A stretch of 64,000 bases of DNA from Phyllobacterium lublinensis (lineage in GTDB: Bacteria > Pseudomonadota > Alphaproteobacteria > Rhizobiales > Rhizobiaceae), in contig NZ_JAIUDQ010000004.1 of assembly GCF_020164435.1 (NCBI RefSeq), positions 124,001-188,000 on the forward strand, read 5' to 3'. The translations under genes and the position numbers were made by a program. The notes under the pieces are model-generated. The model did not search any database. It was not told where the DNA came from and worked only from the letters and a program-made list of their open reading frames with translations. Positions 46,023-54,701 of this stretch are shown piece after piece (position 1 is the first letter of the stretch; the number at the start of each line of letters is the position of its first letter).

Positions 46023-46368
46023 TGTGACCGATCGCATGCGGACCAAACCTGCCGCGCGACAATCGGTGGCGGCTCGATCATTGACATTCCATTATTAACG
46101 GAACAAAATATGACAGTAGCCGTAGACTTTTTGGTGCAATCGGCCCGGACACCTCGGGTAGTGCACCTCACTGCCGATGTGGAACATCTCGTTTCCTTCC
46201 AACAGTGACCATAAGTTTGGAATTTTCGATGACGAATGGTGACAAGACATTCCTGGACACGAGGACCGTTGCTGTCATGATGGTCGCTATGGTCGCGCTT
46301 TGGAGCGCCTGTTGGTGCGTCGTGACAGATGGCATGTGGCCCTTTCCTTAGCCCGCGACGATAAGCGG
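46023..46368. other. Spacer after the DUF900 gene
   Basis: The only coding candidate is the 40-codon ORF at 46229, listed separately. No terminator or RNA element was recognised. Confidence 0.45.
46229..46351 (+). CDS. Possible 40-aa membrane microprotein
   Basis: MTNGDKTFLDTRTVAVMMVA continues MVALWSACWCVVTDGMWPFP before TAG. It has a short polar N terminus and a single hydrophobic helix (about 14-32). There is no clear Shine-Dalgarno. It may be a genuine small protein, but chance is possible. Confidence 0.3.
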   Translation: MTNGDKTFLDTRTVAVMMVAMVALWSACWCVVTDGMWPFP

Positions 46369-46743
46369 TCAGACCCCAGGTTCGTGGCAAACCGCTTCTA
46401 TGTTGTGCCCGTCCGGGCCAATGACGAAAGCCGCAAAGTAGTTCGCGTGGTAGTGCGGGCGCAGGCCAGGCGCGCCATTGTCTTTGCCGCCCGCTTCCAG
46501 GGCGGCGTGATAGAAGGCTTCAACTTGCTGGCGATTTTCAGCCGTGAACGCCAAGTGAAGATGCGCAGGCTTCTCATCGGTTTGGTAGAGGCACAATGAA
46601 GCCTTACCCTTTGGGCTCATCTCAATGCCATATGTCGGCGACCCCTCCGATACCACGGCTACGCCGAGCGGTTCGAGTGCGTTGAGGAAGAACGCCTTGC
46701 TTGCAGCATAGTCGCTCACTCCGAATTTGACGTGATCAAACAT
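46369..46743 (-). CDS. VOC (glyoxalase/bleomycin-resistance-like) protein
   Basis: A 124-aa single-domain VOC protein: MFDHVKFGVSDYAASKAFFL, then PTYGIEMSPKGKASLCLYQT, HLHLAFTAENRQQVEAFYHA and the C-terminal NYFAAFVIGPDGHNIEAVCH. Metal ligands His4, His near 80 and the terminal Glu are in the expected places. Substrate unknown; such proteins are often small-molecule lyases or thiol transferases. Confidence 0.85.
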   Translation of the reverse strand: MFDHVKFGVSDYAASKAFFLNALEPLGVAVVSEGSPTYGIEMSPKGKASLCLYQTDEKPAHLHLAFTAENRQQVEAFYHAALEAGGKDNGAPGLRPHYHANYFAAFVIGPDGHNIEAVCHEPGV

Positions 46744-46900
46744 GAGCTCTCCTGAAATGTATGGTCTGCCAGACGGAAGGCAATCATGGCCCGCCTCTAC
46801 TACGCCCTAATGTGGGTTTCGTCGGCTGGTCTTGCGTTTCGGACTCTATTGGCATGTCTCGGTTGTTGATGGCAAGGAACAGTCCGGAAAGGTTGTGGAC

Positions 46901-47566
46901 TCAGGATTTTCGCCCCGTCGGCAGCATGTACGTTGCAAGCGTGACGATCACTGCCGCAATCGGTAGCCATGCTGTCGGCTCCTCCATGGTCCACAGGGTC
47001 AGACCCGATACGAGACACCACAGCGCCGGGATCGGCAAAAGAACCAAGCGAAACGCGCCCCTCGTCATCAGCAGCAATCCCAGAGTGCCGATGGCCGTGG
47101 GGTCGGGTGCGATGCCAAAGACCTCTGCCTGTCGCCAGTTGAAGGCCAGGGCCAGCAGCGGATAAAGGAAAAGCGCCGTTATTGCCATCGCCAATCCGTT
47201 CCAGCCTGCAACACCATGACGGCGGTCGAAGACAAGCGCATGCGGGAGAATGCCGGCGATCACAAGCAGCCCCGCTTGCAGCAGGAAAAGGGGGGCGAGG
47301 TAGTCAATGGCCCAATTGATGGTCGAGTACCGGAGCCAGAGAAAAGACCACCCGACGAAAACCCACAGGATGGCCAGAATGAATGCGACCCAGCGTGCCG
47401 TGCCATGGGCGCGGCCGAGAGCGAGAAGAACTGCACCAAGTCCGGCGGTGACCGTAAGCAGATGCAAGGGCCAAACCGCGGCGTTGTGCAGTTCGAACAT
47501 CCGCCAATAGACGCGTGGAGAAAACAGCAGCATGTCTTCCGGGCGATAGGACCACCATTCCGCCAT
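46901..47566 (-). CDS. DUF6064-like multi-pass membrane protein
   Basis: A 221-aa protein with about seven hydrophobic helices. It begins MAEWWSYRPEDMLLFSPRVY, with WRMFELHNAAVWPLHLL as in the DUF6064 family. Its ATG overlaps the stop of the aldo/keto reductase gene as TAATG, so the two are translationally coupled. Function unknown; a membrane partner for the reductase is an inference from coupling only. Confidence 0.75.
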   Translation of the reverse strand: MAEWWSYRPEDMLLFSPRVYWRMFELHNAAVWPLHLLTVTAGLGAVLLALGRAHGTARWVAFILAILWVFVGWSFLWLRYSTINWAIDYLAPLFLLQAGLLVIAGILPHALVFDRRHGVAGWNGLAMAITALFLYPLLALAFNWRQAEVFGIAPDPTAIGTLGLLLMTRGAFRLVLLPIPALWCLVSGLTLWTMEEPTAWLPIAAVIVTLATYMLPTGRKS

Positions 47567-48480
47567 TAAAGGTCCTGAACGTAGGAGGCCATGCGCGCTC
47601 GCATGCCTGCATCCATCTGGACTCCACGCCCCGCGTCCAGATTTTCACGCACGTGGTCGACGCTGGTCGTTGCCGGGATGGCAACGGTGACGGCGGGGTG
47701 CGAGATTATGTGCTTTAGAATGAACTGTGCCCATGTGGAAACGCCGATCTCGGCCGCCCAGGACGGAAGGCTCTCGTTGCGGAGACGGCGGGTCAGAGCC
47801 CCTTGTTGGAAGGGGCGGTTCACGATCACCGCAATGCCGCGATCGCCAGCAAGAGGCAACAGCCGCTGTTCAGGCTCACGATCGACGACATTATAGGTGA
47901 GCTGGACAAAATCGATCGGCTGGGTGCGCATGATCTCCTCGAGCAGGTCATGTCGGCGTTCCTCTGACGTCGTAATTCCCACGTAGCGCAGCGTGCCGGC
48001 GGATTTCATGTCCATCAACGTTTTGAGGTTTTCCTGCCAGTCGATGAGGTTGTGGACCTGCACAAGGTCAAACCGCGGCACGCCCCAGAACTGGCGCGAC
48101 CGCTCGATCTGCCCGGGACCGTCCGGCCCGGACGTCCACACCTTCTCCGCGGAAAAGAGCGGCTTGGGCATGCCAAGCTTTGCGAGGCCGTAACCGATCG
48201 CGGTTTGAGACGATCCATACATTGGCGAACAGTCGATCAATCGCCCGCCCGCGGTGAAGAAGGCCGCCATGACGCTCGCACACTCATCCATCAATACCGG
48301 ATCATTCCCGACATTGAAGGTGATCCAGCTGCCGAGACCGATCACCGGGATCACTTCTCCCGAAGCCGGGATGGGCCGCGTCAGAATCGTGGCCTCCTGC
48401 GCGCGGCCGGGCAGTGGCACGAACGACGAAGCCGCCGCTGCCAGCATGCCTTCGAGTACGCTCCGCCGTGCTATCGGCAT
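47566..48480 (-). CDS. Aldo/keto reductase with Tat-type signal
   Basis: A 304-aa AKR. The N terminus MPIARRSVLEGMLAAAASSF with ARRSVL resembles a twin-arginine signal, suggesting export to the periplasm, which is unusual for AKRs. The tetrad is visible: Asp and Tyr in IDCSPMYGSSQTAIG, Lys in SAEKVWTSG and His in LVQVHNLIDW. GAGGGG lies before the ATG at 48480; the open frame starts at 48513. Its last codon overlaps the DUF6064 start. Confidence 0.85.
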   Translation of the reverse strand: MPIARRSVLEGMLAAAASSFVPLPGRAQEATILTRPIPASGEVIPVIGLGSWITFNVGNDPVLMDECASVMAAFFTAGGRLIDCSPMYGSSQTAIGYGLAKLGMPKPLFSAEKVWTSGPDGPGQIERSRQFWGVPRFDLVQVHNLIDWQENLKTLMDMKSAGTLRYVGITTSEERRHDLLEEIMRTQPIDFVQLTYNVVDREPEQRLLPLAGDRGIAVIVNRPFQQGALTRRLRNESLPSWAAEIGVSTWAQFILKHIISHPAVTVAIPATTSVDHVRENLDAGRGVQMDAGMRARMASYVQDL

Positions 48481-48548
48481 AGTTCCCCTCGCGGCGCCTG
48501 CTTCCTGTTGCAATCGCAGTTCAGGCCAGCAGCCTCCGCTGGCCCGAT

Positions 48549-48734
48549 TCAGATGTCAACGGCTGACAACTCGCGTTCGATTTTCTTGCGGTTGCCGTCG
48601 TGTTTGGCGATCAGATCAAGTGCCTGATTCCTGCTCAGGTCATACTTGGTCATGAGGTAGTTGACCTCATAATCCTCACTTGCGGAGACTTTCGCGCGAT
48701 CGCGATTGTCCTGCTTGGACTTGTCGTCAGTCAT
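48549..48734 (-). CDS. DUF3606 small protein
   Basis: A 61-aa hydrophilic protein MTDDKSKQDNRDRAKVSASE, then DYEVNYLMTKYDLSRNQALD and LIAKHDGNRKKIERELSAVD. This matches the DUF3606 pattern of stress-associated small proteins. GGGAG precedes the ATG at 48734; the frame is open to 48785 but without family features. Confidence 0.83.
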   Translation of the reverse strand: MTDDKSKQDNRDRAKVSASEDYEVNYLMTKYDLSRNQALDLIAKHDGNRKKIERELSAVDI

Positions 48735-48832
48735 GGCAACACTCCCTGTTCTCCCGGCTTTTGCAGCAAAACTGCGTTCGATCAAATTCGTTCCATGCGG
48801 GGCGGGATAGTCATTTATTCGTGAAATGGGCT

Positions 48833-49063
48833 TTACCCGGCATAAAGGAGGAGAGCCGCGCCTGCCGCTATGGCGACCAGTGCCGGCAGGTTTCTTGACA
48901 GTCCAAGGAATCCAAGGCCCTGCCTGCGCGGTTCCAATGATGCGGTGTTTTCATTGTCGGCGGTCTGGTGGGGCGGCCGGCTCAGGCTGCGGTGACGGAG
49001 CGCCACCCAAGTGGAATAAAGCACGCCTGCTATGATGAGAATCGCACCAATCAGCTTTAACAT
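48833..49063 (-). CDS. Small two-helix membrane protein
   Basis: A 76-aa protein with an N-terminal helix MLKLIGAILIIAGVLYSTWV, a hydrophilic middle rich in Arg, Ser and Asn, and a C-terminal helix LPALVAIAAGAALLLYAG. GGACGG upstream is a weak ribosome-binding site. No family known; the lipid-modified or signal-anchor nature is undecided. Confidence 0.6.
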   Translation of the reverse strand: MLKLIGAILIIAGVLYSTWVALRHRSLSRPPHQTADNENTASLEPRRQGLGFLGLSRNLPALVAIAAGAALLLYAG

Positions 49064-49250
49064 CGGCCACCGTCCTTATTCCTCTACAAAAACATTGCTG
49101 GGGCATTTTCGTTCCATGCCGAGTGCCGGGTCATGGCCGGCATTTTCGCCATGCACGGCTTGAAGATTTGGACTTAACGATGTGCTGACTATTCCATGCC
49201 TAGTCTGTCGGGTCGAAACCGCACGATGAACGACGAAGGGAAACTGGCCG

Positions 49251-49763
49251 GTGATCTACGATCGCGTTACACGCGCTGCATTTGCCGTTGCAAGCGGCTT
49301 CCTCATGTTGCTGGCTTTCGGGCTGATCGCATATGCGGCCTATGAAGTTGTACGGTCGCTGCTTTTGGACAGCACGAACATTGCAACGACATTGCTTGAG
49401 GCAGTTGGATATACCGTCATTGCCATCGCTGTGTTCGATGTCGGGAAGTATCTGCTGGAGGAGGAGGCCATCCGGGCACGGGAGATGCGCCAGGCCGCGG
49501 AAGCGCGCCGCAGCCTGACCAAGTTCATCTCAACCATCGCCATTGCGGTTTTCCTGGAGGGATTGGTTGCTGTATTTGAAGCGGGCAAGGACCAGTTGCA
49601 TCTGATGATCTACCCGACCTTTCTCCTGCTGACGGGTGTCGCACTGGTGATCGGGCTGGGCATCTATCAGCGACTGAGCGCGATGGTTGAGAATGAAACC
49701 ACCGATCCCGTCAAACCGACGGCGTCGGCGCGCAGACGCACGCGGGAACCGAAGTCTGCGTAA
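49251..49763 (+). CDS. Multi-pass membrane protein, unknown
   Basis: A 170-aa protein with four hydrophobic helices (about 10-30, 44-64, 89-108 and 118-140) and a charged cytoplasmic helix EEEAIRAREMRQAAEARRSL between the second and third. It starts with GTG at 49251, with GAAGGG 10 bp upstream. The tail is basic (ARRRTREPKSA). I do not recognise the family. It converges on the SDR gene across a hairpin. Confidence 0.65.
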   Translation: MIYDRVTRAAFAVASGFLMLLAFGLIAYAAYEVVRSLLLDSTNIATTLLEAVGYTVIAIAVFDVGKYLLEEEAIRAREMRQAAEARRSLTKFISTIAIAVFLEGLVAVFEAGKDQLHLMIYPTFLLLTGVALVIGLGIYQRLSAMVENETTDPVKPTASARRRTREPKSA

Positions 49764-49794
49764 CATGCCCACCCGCCGGGGCGGATGGGCATGT
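49763..49794. terminator. Hairpin between convergent membrane-protein and SDR genes
   Basis: ACATGCCCA and TGGGCATGT enclose a GC-rich inner stem (CCGC / GCGG). It overlaps the TAA of the plus-strand gene and lies 4 bp from the SDR stop, so it can serve both directions. Confidence 0.65.
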
Positions 49795-49797
49795 TTG

Positions 49798-50640
49798 CTA
49801 CTTCTGCTCGGCCTGTTCGAAGTCGGTTGAAACAGACACGGTGCGCCATTGGGCGAGCAGTTCCGCATCCGAAATGTGCTTGGCTTGGATGGCGGCAACG
49901 GTGTCGCTGCCAAGCGGAAGCCGGACGGGGGGATTTTCAACGTCGGCGAACGAGATCACGACGTCCGCGAGCCTGTCGGGATTGCCCGGTTGGTTGTGGC
50001 TTATTTCCCTGGCCTTGTGACGGACAGCGCCAGCCGTTTCGGCATAGTCGTCGATCTCGATCGGGCTGACGCTGAGCGAAGTCGAATCCAGGAAATCAGT
50101 GCGAAAGTAGCCCGGCTCGATCGCGGTGGCATGGATGCCTAGCGGCTTCAGTTCCGCGTCAAGCGCTTCGGTCAAGCCTTCCACGGCGAACTTCGTCGAG
50201 CAATACACGCCGAAACCAGGGCCGCTTTGATAGCCGCCGATCGACGAGAAGTTCATGATACGGCCCGATCTCTGGCGACGCATGTGCGGCAGAACAGCCC
50301 GGGTCACCGACAGGAGGCCGAAGACGTTGGTGCGATAGAGGGCCTCGATCTCGGCACCACTTGCCTCTTCGACCGCTCCCAGCAGGCCATAGCCCGCATT
50401 GTTGACGAGAATGTCGATCCGCCCGAACCGGGCGATTGCCTCCCTGGCCGCTTGGTGCGCCTGTGTTTCGTCGGTGACATCGAGGGCAACGGCAAGAAGG
50501 TTGGGCTGCTCGCCGAAGCGCTCGGTAATTGCCTTGGGATTGCGCGCCGTAGCCACGACCTGGTCGCCCTTGGCAAGCGCCTTCTCGACAATGAGAGCAC
50601 CGAAACCACGCGATGCTCCGGTAACGAACCATGTATGCAT
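49798..50640 (-). CDS. Short-chain dehydrogenase/reductase
   Basis: A 280-aa classical SDR: NADP-binding FVTGASRGFGALIVEKAL, NNAGYG, then the active site NFSSIGGYQSGPGFGVYCST with Tyr-x3-Lys (YCSTK). The ARNP motif after strand 2 suggests NADP use. Substrate unknown. It is divergent from an adjacent LysR gene, a classic regulator-target arrangement, so it is probably controlled by that regulator. Confidence 0.9.
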   Translation of the reverse strand: MHTWFVTGASRGFGALIVEKALAKGDQVVATARNPKAITERFGEQPNLLAVALDVTDETQAHQAAREAIARFGRIDILVNNAGYGLLGAVEEASGAEIEALYRTNVFGLLSVTRAVLPHMRRQRSGRIMNFSSIGGYQSGPGFGVYCSTKFAVEGLTEALDAELKPLGIHATAIEPGYFRTDFLDSTSLSVSPIEIDDYAETAGAVRHKAREISHNQPGNPDRLADVVISFADVENPPVRLPLGSDTVAAIQAKHISDAELLAQWRTVSVSTDFEQAEQK

Positions 50641-50760
50641 GTCAATCTCCTGTTTTGCTTTCGCCGCGTGCTTGTCGGCGGCTATGGGAAATTTGTAACG
50701 CAGAGCTGTTGTTGAGATAATCCACTGGATTCTCCTTGAGTTGATGAATAGAATTCACCA

Positions 50761-51660
50761 ATGCAGATGGTTTCACCCTCGGATCTCTCTCCATTTCTCG
50801 CGCTTGCGCGGCACCGGAGCTTTCGCCGCGCTGCCGACGAGATCGGCTGCACCCCATCGGCATTGAGCCACGCCCTGAAAGCGCTTGAGGCGAGGCTGGA
50901 TCTGCGGCTTTTCAATCGCACCACACGCAGCGTCGCCCTGACGGAGGCTGGCGAACGACTGCTTGCGCGAGTGGCACCCGCCTTTCGCGACATTGAGGAT
51001 GCGCTTGATGATCTCAACGAATTGCGCGGCGCGCCCGTAGGGCGGCTTCGGATCAACACGGCCCGCGCTTCGGCAAAGATGGTTCTTCTGCCGCTCGTGG
51101 CCCGCTTCCTGGCAGCACATCCCAGGATCAGTATCGAGATCGTGGTCGCCAACGACCTCGTCGACATGGTGTCCAAAGGCTTTGATGCCGGGATTCGCTT
51201 CGGCGAAGTCATTGCCCAGGACATGATTGCGGTACCGATCGGGCCGCGGCAGCGCACCGCTATTGTAGCGTCACCATCCATTTTCGAACGCTATCCCAGG
51301 CCGACGGCGCCCGATCACCTGCGGGAGCTTCCCTGTATCGGACTGCGCTTCGGCAGCGGGCGGCTCTACGCATGGGAGTTCGAACGCGGCGGTGTCGAGC
51401 TGAGCGTTGAAGTCGACGGCGCCCTTGTGGTCGACGACCAGGATGTCATGGTCGAGGCAGCGCTATTGGGAGCGGGGGTCGCCTATGCCTTCGAGGATCA
51501 GGTCATCGCGCACATCGAACAGCATCGTCTTGTTCGCGTGCTCGAGGACTGGTGCCCCTATTACACCGGCTTCTATCTTTACTATCCGAGCCGCCGCCAG
51601 ATGCCTGCCACGCTTCGGGCCTTCGTCGATTTCCTCAAGGCATCCGGCACCGGAACTTAG
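50761..51660 (+). CDS. LysR-family transcriptional regulator
   Basis: A 299-aa LTTR with an N-terminal winged helix (FLALARHRSFRRAADEIGCT, PSALSHALKALEARLDLRLF, residues 12-52). A periplasmic-binding-like effector domain (about 90-295) includes DVRFGE-like GIRFGEVIAQDM. It resembles the DsdC/AaeR group linked with SDRs and oxidoreductases. It is divergent from the SDR gene over 120 bp, which should contain the shared operator. Confidence 0.9.
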   Translation: MQMVSPSDLSPFLALARHRSFRRAADEIGCTPSALSHALKALEARLDLRLFNRTTRSVALTEAGERLLARVAPAFRDIEDALDDLNELRGAPVGRLRINTARASAKMVLLPLVARFLAAHPRISIEIVVANDLVDMVSKGFDAGIRFGEVIAQDMIAVPIGPRQRTAIVASPSIFERYPRPTAPDHLRELPCIGLRFGSGRLYAWEFERGGVELSVEVDGALVVDDQDVMVEAALLGAGVAYAFEDQVIAHIEQHRLVRVLEDWCPYYTGFYLYYPSRRQMPATLRAFVDFLKASGTGT

Positions 51661-51765
51661 ACGTGTTCCAGGTAGTCACCCTTGCGGGCTGGAGGCAGCA
51701 GGGCGGGGTGGCCGTAGCGTCTAGGGTTTCGTCGTGCTAGCATTCGGGCGAGAAGGAAACCCCGC

Positions 51766-53517
51766 ATGGAACGACGTCTCGTTACCATTATGGCCGCCGA
51801 TGTGGTCGGTTATTCTGCCCGGATGGAGCTGTCAGAGAGTGAGACGATCCGGCAGCTGTCAGCGCTCACGCAATTGATTGGCGAACAGGTCGGCCGGCAT
51901 AATGGCCGGGTGTTTTCAAGAGCAGGAGACGGGTTCCTTTCGGAGTTTCCAAGCCCGGTCATGGCGGTCCAGTCAGGCTTTGAAATCCAGCGAACTCTCC
52001 TTGCCTCGGACCAGACGAGCGGCAATCCGTTGCAACTGCGCATCGGCATCCATCTGGCGGATGCTGTCGTCGATGGCCAGGACCTGCTTGGCGAGGGGGT
52101 CAACATCGCCGCGAGAGTGGAAAGTCTCGGCGAGCCGGGTTCCGTCCTCATAACCCAGAACGTGTTCGATCAGGTCAAGCGCGCCGCCAAGCTTCGGTTC
52201 GAGGATTTGGGTGAACGATCGCTCAAGAACATTTCCGAGCCGATCCGGCTTTTCCGCGTTGTTGGCGACCTGGAAAATCATAGCTACGTCACCGGCAATC
52301 CGGTGCAATTGCCGGCTGACGGCGGCGAGGAGATCAAGCGCATAAACCCGCATTCGCTGGCGGTTGTGCCTTTCGCCAATCTCGGCGGGGATCCCGAGCA
52401 GGAGTATTTCTCCGATGGATTCTCTGAGGATCTGATCACAGAACTTGCCCGCTTCCACCAGATCTTTCTCATTTCCAGGAATGCCAGCTTTGCGCTCAAG
52501 GGACGCAATCTCGGCTGGCAGCAAATCGGCAGGCAGCTCGGCGTTGCCTATTGCCTGGAGGGCAGTGTGCGAAAACTTGGATCGCGGATCCGCATCACAT
52601 GCCAGCTCACCGATACCCAAACCGGAGAACATGTCTGGGCCGAGAAATATGATTGCAAGCTCGAAGAGCTCTACGATGTTCAGGATGATCTTGCGTCGGC
52701 GATCGTCGCCATGGTTGCCGGCAGGATCGAACAGCAGGGGCGTGTGGCGGCGCAGCGCAAGAAGCCAGCCGACATGCACGCCAATGACTGCCTGTTGCGG
52801 GGGCTGGGGCACCATCGTCTCGGCGGCGTCACCCGAGAGACAGCGGAGGAAGCCCTTCACTGGTTCAACCTTGCCATCGACAAGGATCCTTTTTTCGCTC
52901 GCGCCTATGCATGGCGTGCCTGCGCGCTTGCAACGCTTGCCGACTGGACCGGAGATGATGTCTGGGACGACGTGCTGGCAAGTGCGCGCCGCGGCCTCGA
53001 GCTTGACGACAGCGATGCCGAGTGTCACCGGATTGCGGGCGCCATTGCTCTCCAGACCAGGAATTACGGCCAGGCGGAATATCATTACCGTCGCGCGCTC
53101 GACCTCAACCCGAATTATGCCTATGTGGTCGGACGAATGGGCGAGCTCTACAATTTTCTCGGCGATGGCGAGACGGCATTGAAGTACCAGTTGCGGGCAA
53201 GACAGCTGGACCCGTTCCTTCCAGCCTACTGCCGTGAACTGGAGGTCGTCGCATATTACCTTCTCGGACAATACGCCGACACCGTCTCTGTCGTCTCGCA
53301 ATTGTCGCGCGTGACCCGCATAGCGGCCGTGTACCGGGTGGCAGCTCTTTCCCACCTCGATGATCCGGCGGGACTTGAGAGCGCGAAGTGCGCCCTTCGG
53401 ATCATCGATCCCGACTTTGCAGTCGAGCGGTTTGTTGCGACGGAGTTCTACAAGGATCCGCGCATCGTCGAGCAGCTCCGCGACGACCTCCTCAGGGCGG
53501 GTCTGAAAGCCTGTTGA
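51766..53517 (+). CDS. Class III adenylate/guanylate cyclase with TolB-like and TPR regions
   Basis: A 583-aa protein. The N-terminal cyclase domain (1-170) has metal ligands Asp12 (MAADVVGYS) and Asp55 (AGDGF) and transition-state residues Asn113 and Arg117 (GVNIAARVES). The base-selecting Lys that normally stands four residues before the Asp is Ser51 (FSRAGD). Residues about 190-330 (SLAVVPFANLGGDPEQEYFS) form the region common in rhizobial CyaC-like proteins. TPR repeats (about 350-520) follow. AAGGAA precedes the ATG. Cytoplasmic; no membrane segment. Confidence 0.88.
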   Translation: MERRLVTIMAADVVGYSARMELSESETIRQLSALTQLIGEQVGRHNGRVFSRAGDGFLSEFPSPVMAVQSGFEIQRTLLASDQTSGNPLQLRIGIHLADAVVDGQDLLGEGVNIAARVESLGEPGSVLITQNVFDQVKRAAKLRFEDLGERSLKNISEPIRLFRVVGDLENHSYVTGNPVQLPADGGEEIKRINPHSLAVVPFANLGGDPEQEYFSDGFSEDLITELARFHQIFLISRNASFALKGRNLGWQQIGRQLGVAYCLEGSVRKLGSRIRITCQLTDTQTGEHVWAEKYDCKLEELYDVQDDLASAIVAMVAGRIEQQGRVAAQRKKPADMHANDCLLRGLGHHRLGGVTRETAEEALHWFNLAIDKDPFFARAYAWRACALATLADWTGDDVWDDVLASARRGLELDDSDAECHRIAGAIALQTRNYGQAEYHYRRALDLNPNYAYVVGRMGELYNFLGDGETALKYQLRARQLDPFLPAYCRELEVVAYYLLGQYADTVSVVSQLSRVTRIAAVYRVAALSHLDDPAGLESAKCALRIIDPDFAVERFVATEFYKDPRIVEQLRDDLLRAGLKAC

Positions 53518-53518
53518 C

Positions 53519-53824
53519 CTAGAGCTGATCGTTATAGGGTCGCTTGGTTTCGCCGACCAGTTTTGCAAGGTGGGAGAACGACCATGGCGTGTCGGCTCCT
53601 GAACTGTTTGCAATCTGCAGCAGGCGGATCGGGAAGCAGACGGCATCCCGATTGGCGGGCGAAAGCTGTTCGACAGCGCGGTCATCGCCGACCGCCACGG
53701 CTTCGGCCTTGCGCAGTGCCGTGTCGATCTCCCTATCGGTCAGCAATCCTTTCGCGACGAGTGAACGATTGATGGCGGCTATGGCGAGGCAAAGGCCCTC
53801 TAGCTGAAGATTGGCGGTGTTCAT
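53519..53824 (-). CDS. Hypothetical protein (101 aa)
   Basis: MNTANLQLEGLCLAIAAINR, then SLVAKGLLTDREIDTALRKA, suggests an N-terminal helical pair reminiscent of small DNA- or protein-binding domains. The C-terminal half ends LAKLVGETKRPYNDQL. GGGGAAC lies before the ATG at 53824; the longer open frame to 53902 is in the intergenic part. No family recognised. It converges on the cyclase gene, with a single base between the stops. Confidence 0.6.
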   Translation of the reverse strand: MNTANLQLEGLCLAIAAINRSLVAKGLLTDREIDTALRKAEAVAVGDDRAVEQLSPANRDAVCFPIRLLQIANSSGADTPWSFSHLAKLVGETKRPYNDQL

Positions 53825-53927
53825 GATTGTTCCCCGTAAATAGCGTGTCTGACTCACTATCAACGCGGATCGGCTGCAAACGATCCAAAGGAATTGACGC
53901 AAAGCAGTTCCGTGTCATGCTCGTTCC

Positions 53928-54701
53928 ATGATTAGCGGTGTGCTGCTCGACCTTGCCGGCGTCCTCTATGATGGTGAAACGCCCATACCGGGTGGATCGG
54001 AGGCGATCGCCCGCTTGCGGCAGACTGGCCTTCCCCTGCGGTTCGTGAGCAATACGACGCGTAACAGGAAACAAAATATCCTCGGACAGCTCGCCAGACT
54101 CGGTCTTCCTGTGCGAGGTGATGAGCTGTTCACGCCGGCCCAGGCGGCGCGCAATTGGCTTGGCAAGAACCATCGGTCAGCGCATCTGCTGGTCCACCCG
54201 GATCTGGCTGCAGATTTTCTCGCTGCGGACGAGAACGCCGCCGGTAAAGTGGTCATCGTCGGGGATGCGGGCGAAGCTTTCACCTATTTTGCCCTGAACG
54301 AAGCCTTTCGCCTGCTGGTGGAGGGCGCCGATCTCCTGGCACTGGCGCCGAACCGGACGTTCAGGGACGCCGACGGAAAGCTCAGTCTTGATGCCGGAGC
54401 ATTCGTCACCGCGCTCGAATTCGCCAGTCAGAAACAGGCCGTCGTTCTCGGCAAGCCATCCCCCGCATTCTTCCAGTTGGCACTCGACAGCATGAACTGC
54501 GCGGCGGCGGAAGCCGTGATGGTTGGTGACGATGCCGAAACCGACGTGGCCGGAGCCTTGCAGGCCGGATGCGCCCATGCCCTGCTGGTTCGTACCGGCA
54601 AGTACCGTCCAGGTGACGAAGGCCGGTATAGTCCGGCGCCGACCGCCACGGTCGATGATATCGCCGCTGCTGTCGACTGGATCATCGCCGCTCGAAGCTA
54701 G
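53928..54701 (+). CDS. HAD-family phosphatase, LHPP-like (TIGR01458 type)
   Basis: A 257-aa haloacid-dehalogenase protein. Motif I reads VLLDLAGVLYDG: the nucleophile Asp8 is present, but the usual second Asp is Ala10, as in LHPP-type phosphatases (DISGVLY). Motif II is FVSNTTR, motif III Lys is in VLGKPSP, and motif IV is VMVGDDAETDVAGAL. LHPP relatives hydrolyse phosphohistidine or pyrophosphate. Its stop shares CTAG with the convergent ABC gene, an overlap of 4 bp. Confidence 0.85.
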   Translation: MISGVLLDLAGVLYDGETPIPGGSEAIARLRQTGLPLRFVSNTTRNRKQNILGQLARLGLPVRGDELFTPAQAARNWLGKNHRSAHLLVHPDLAADFLAADENAAGKVVIVGDAGEAFTYFALNEAFRLLVEGADLLALAPNRTFRDADGKLSLDAGAFVTALEFASQKQAVVLGKPSPAFFQLALDSMNCAAAEAVMVGDDAETDVAGALQAGCAHALLVRTGKYRPGDEGRYSPAPTATVDDIAAAVDWIIAARS

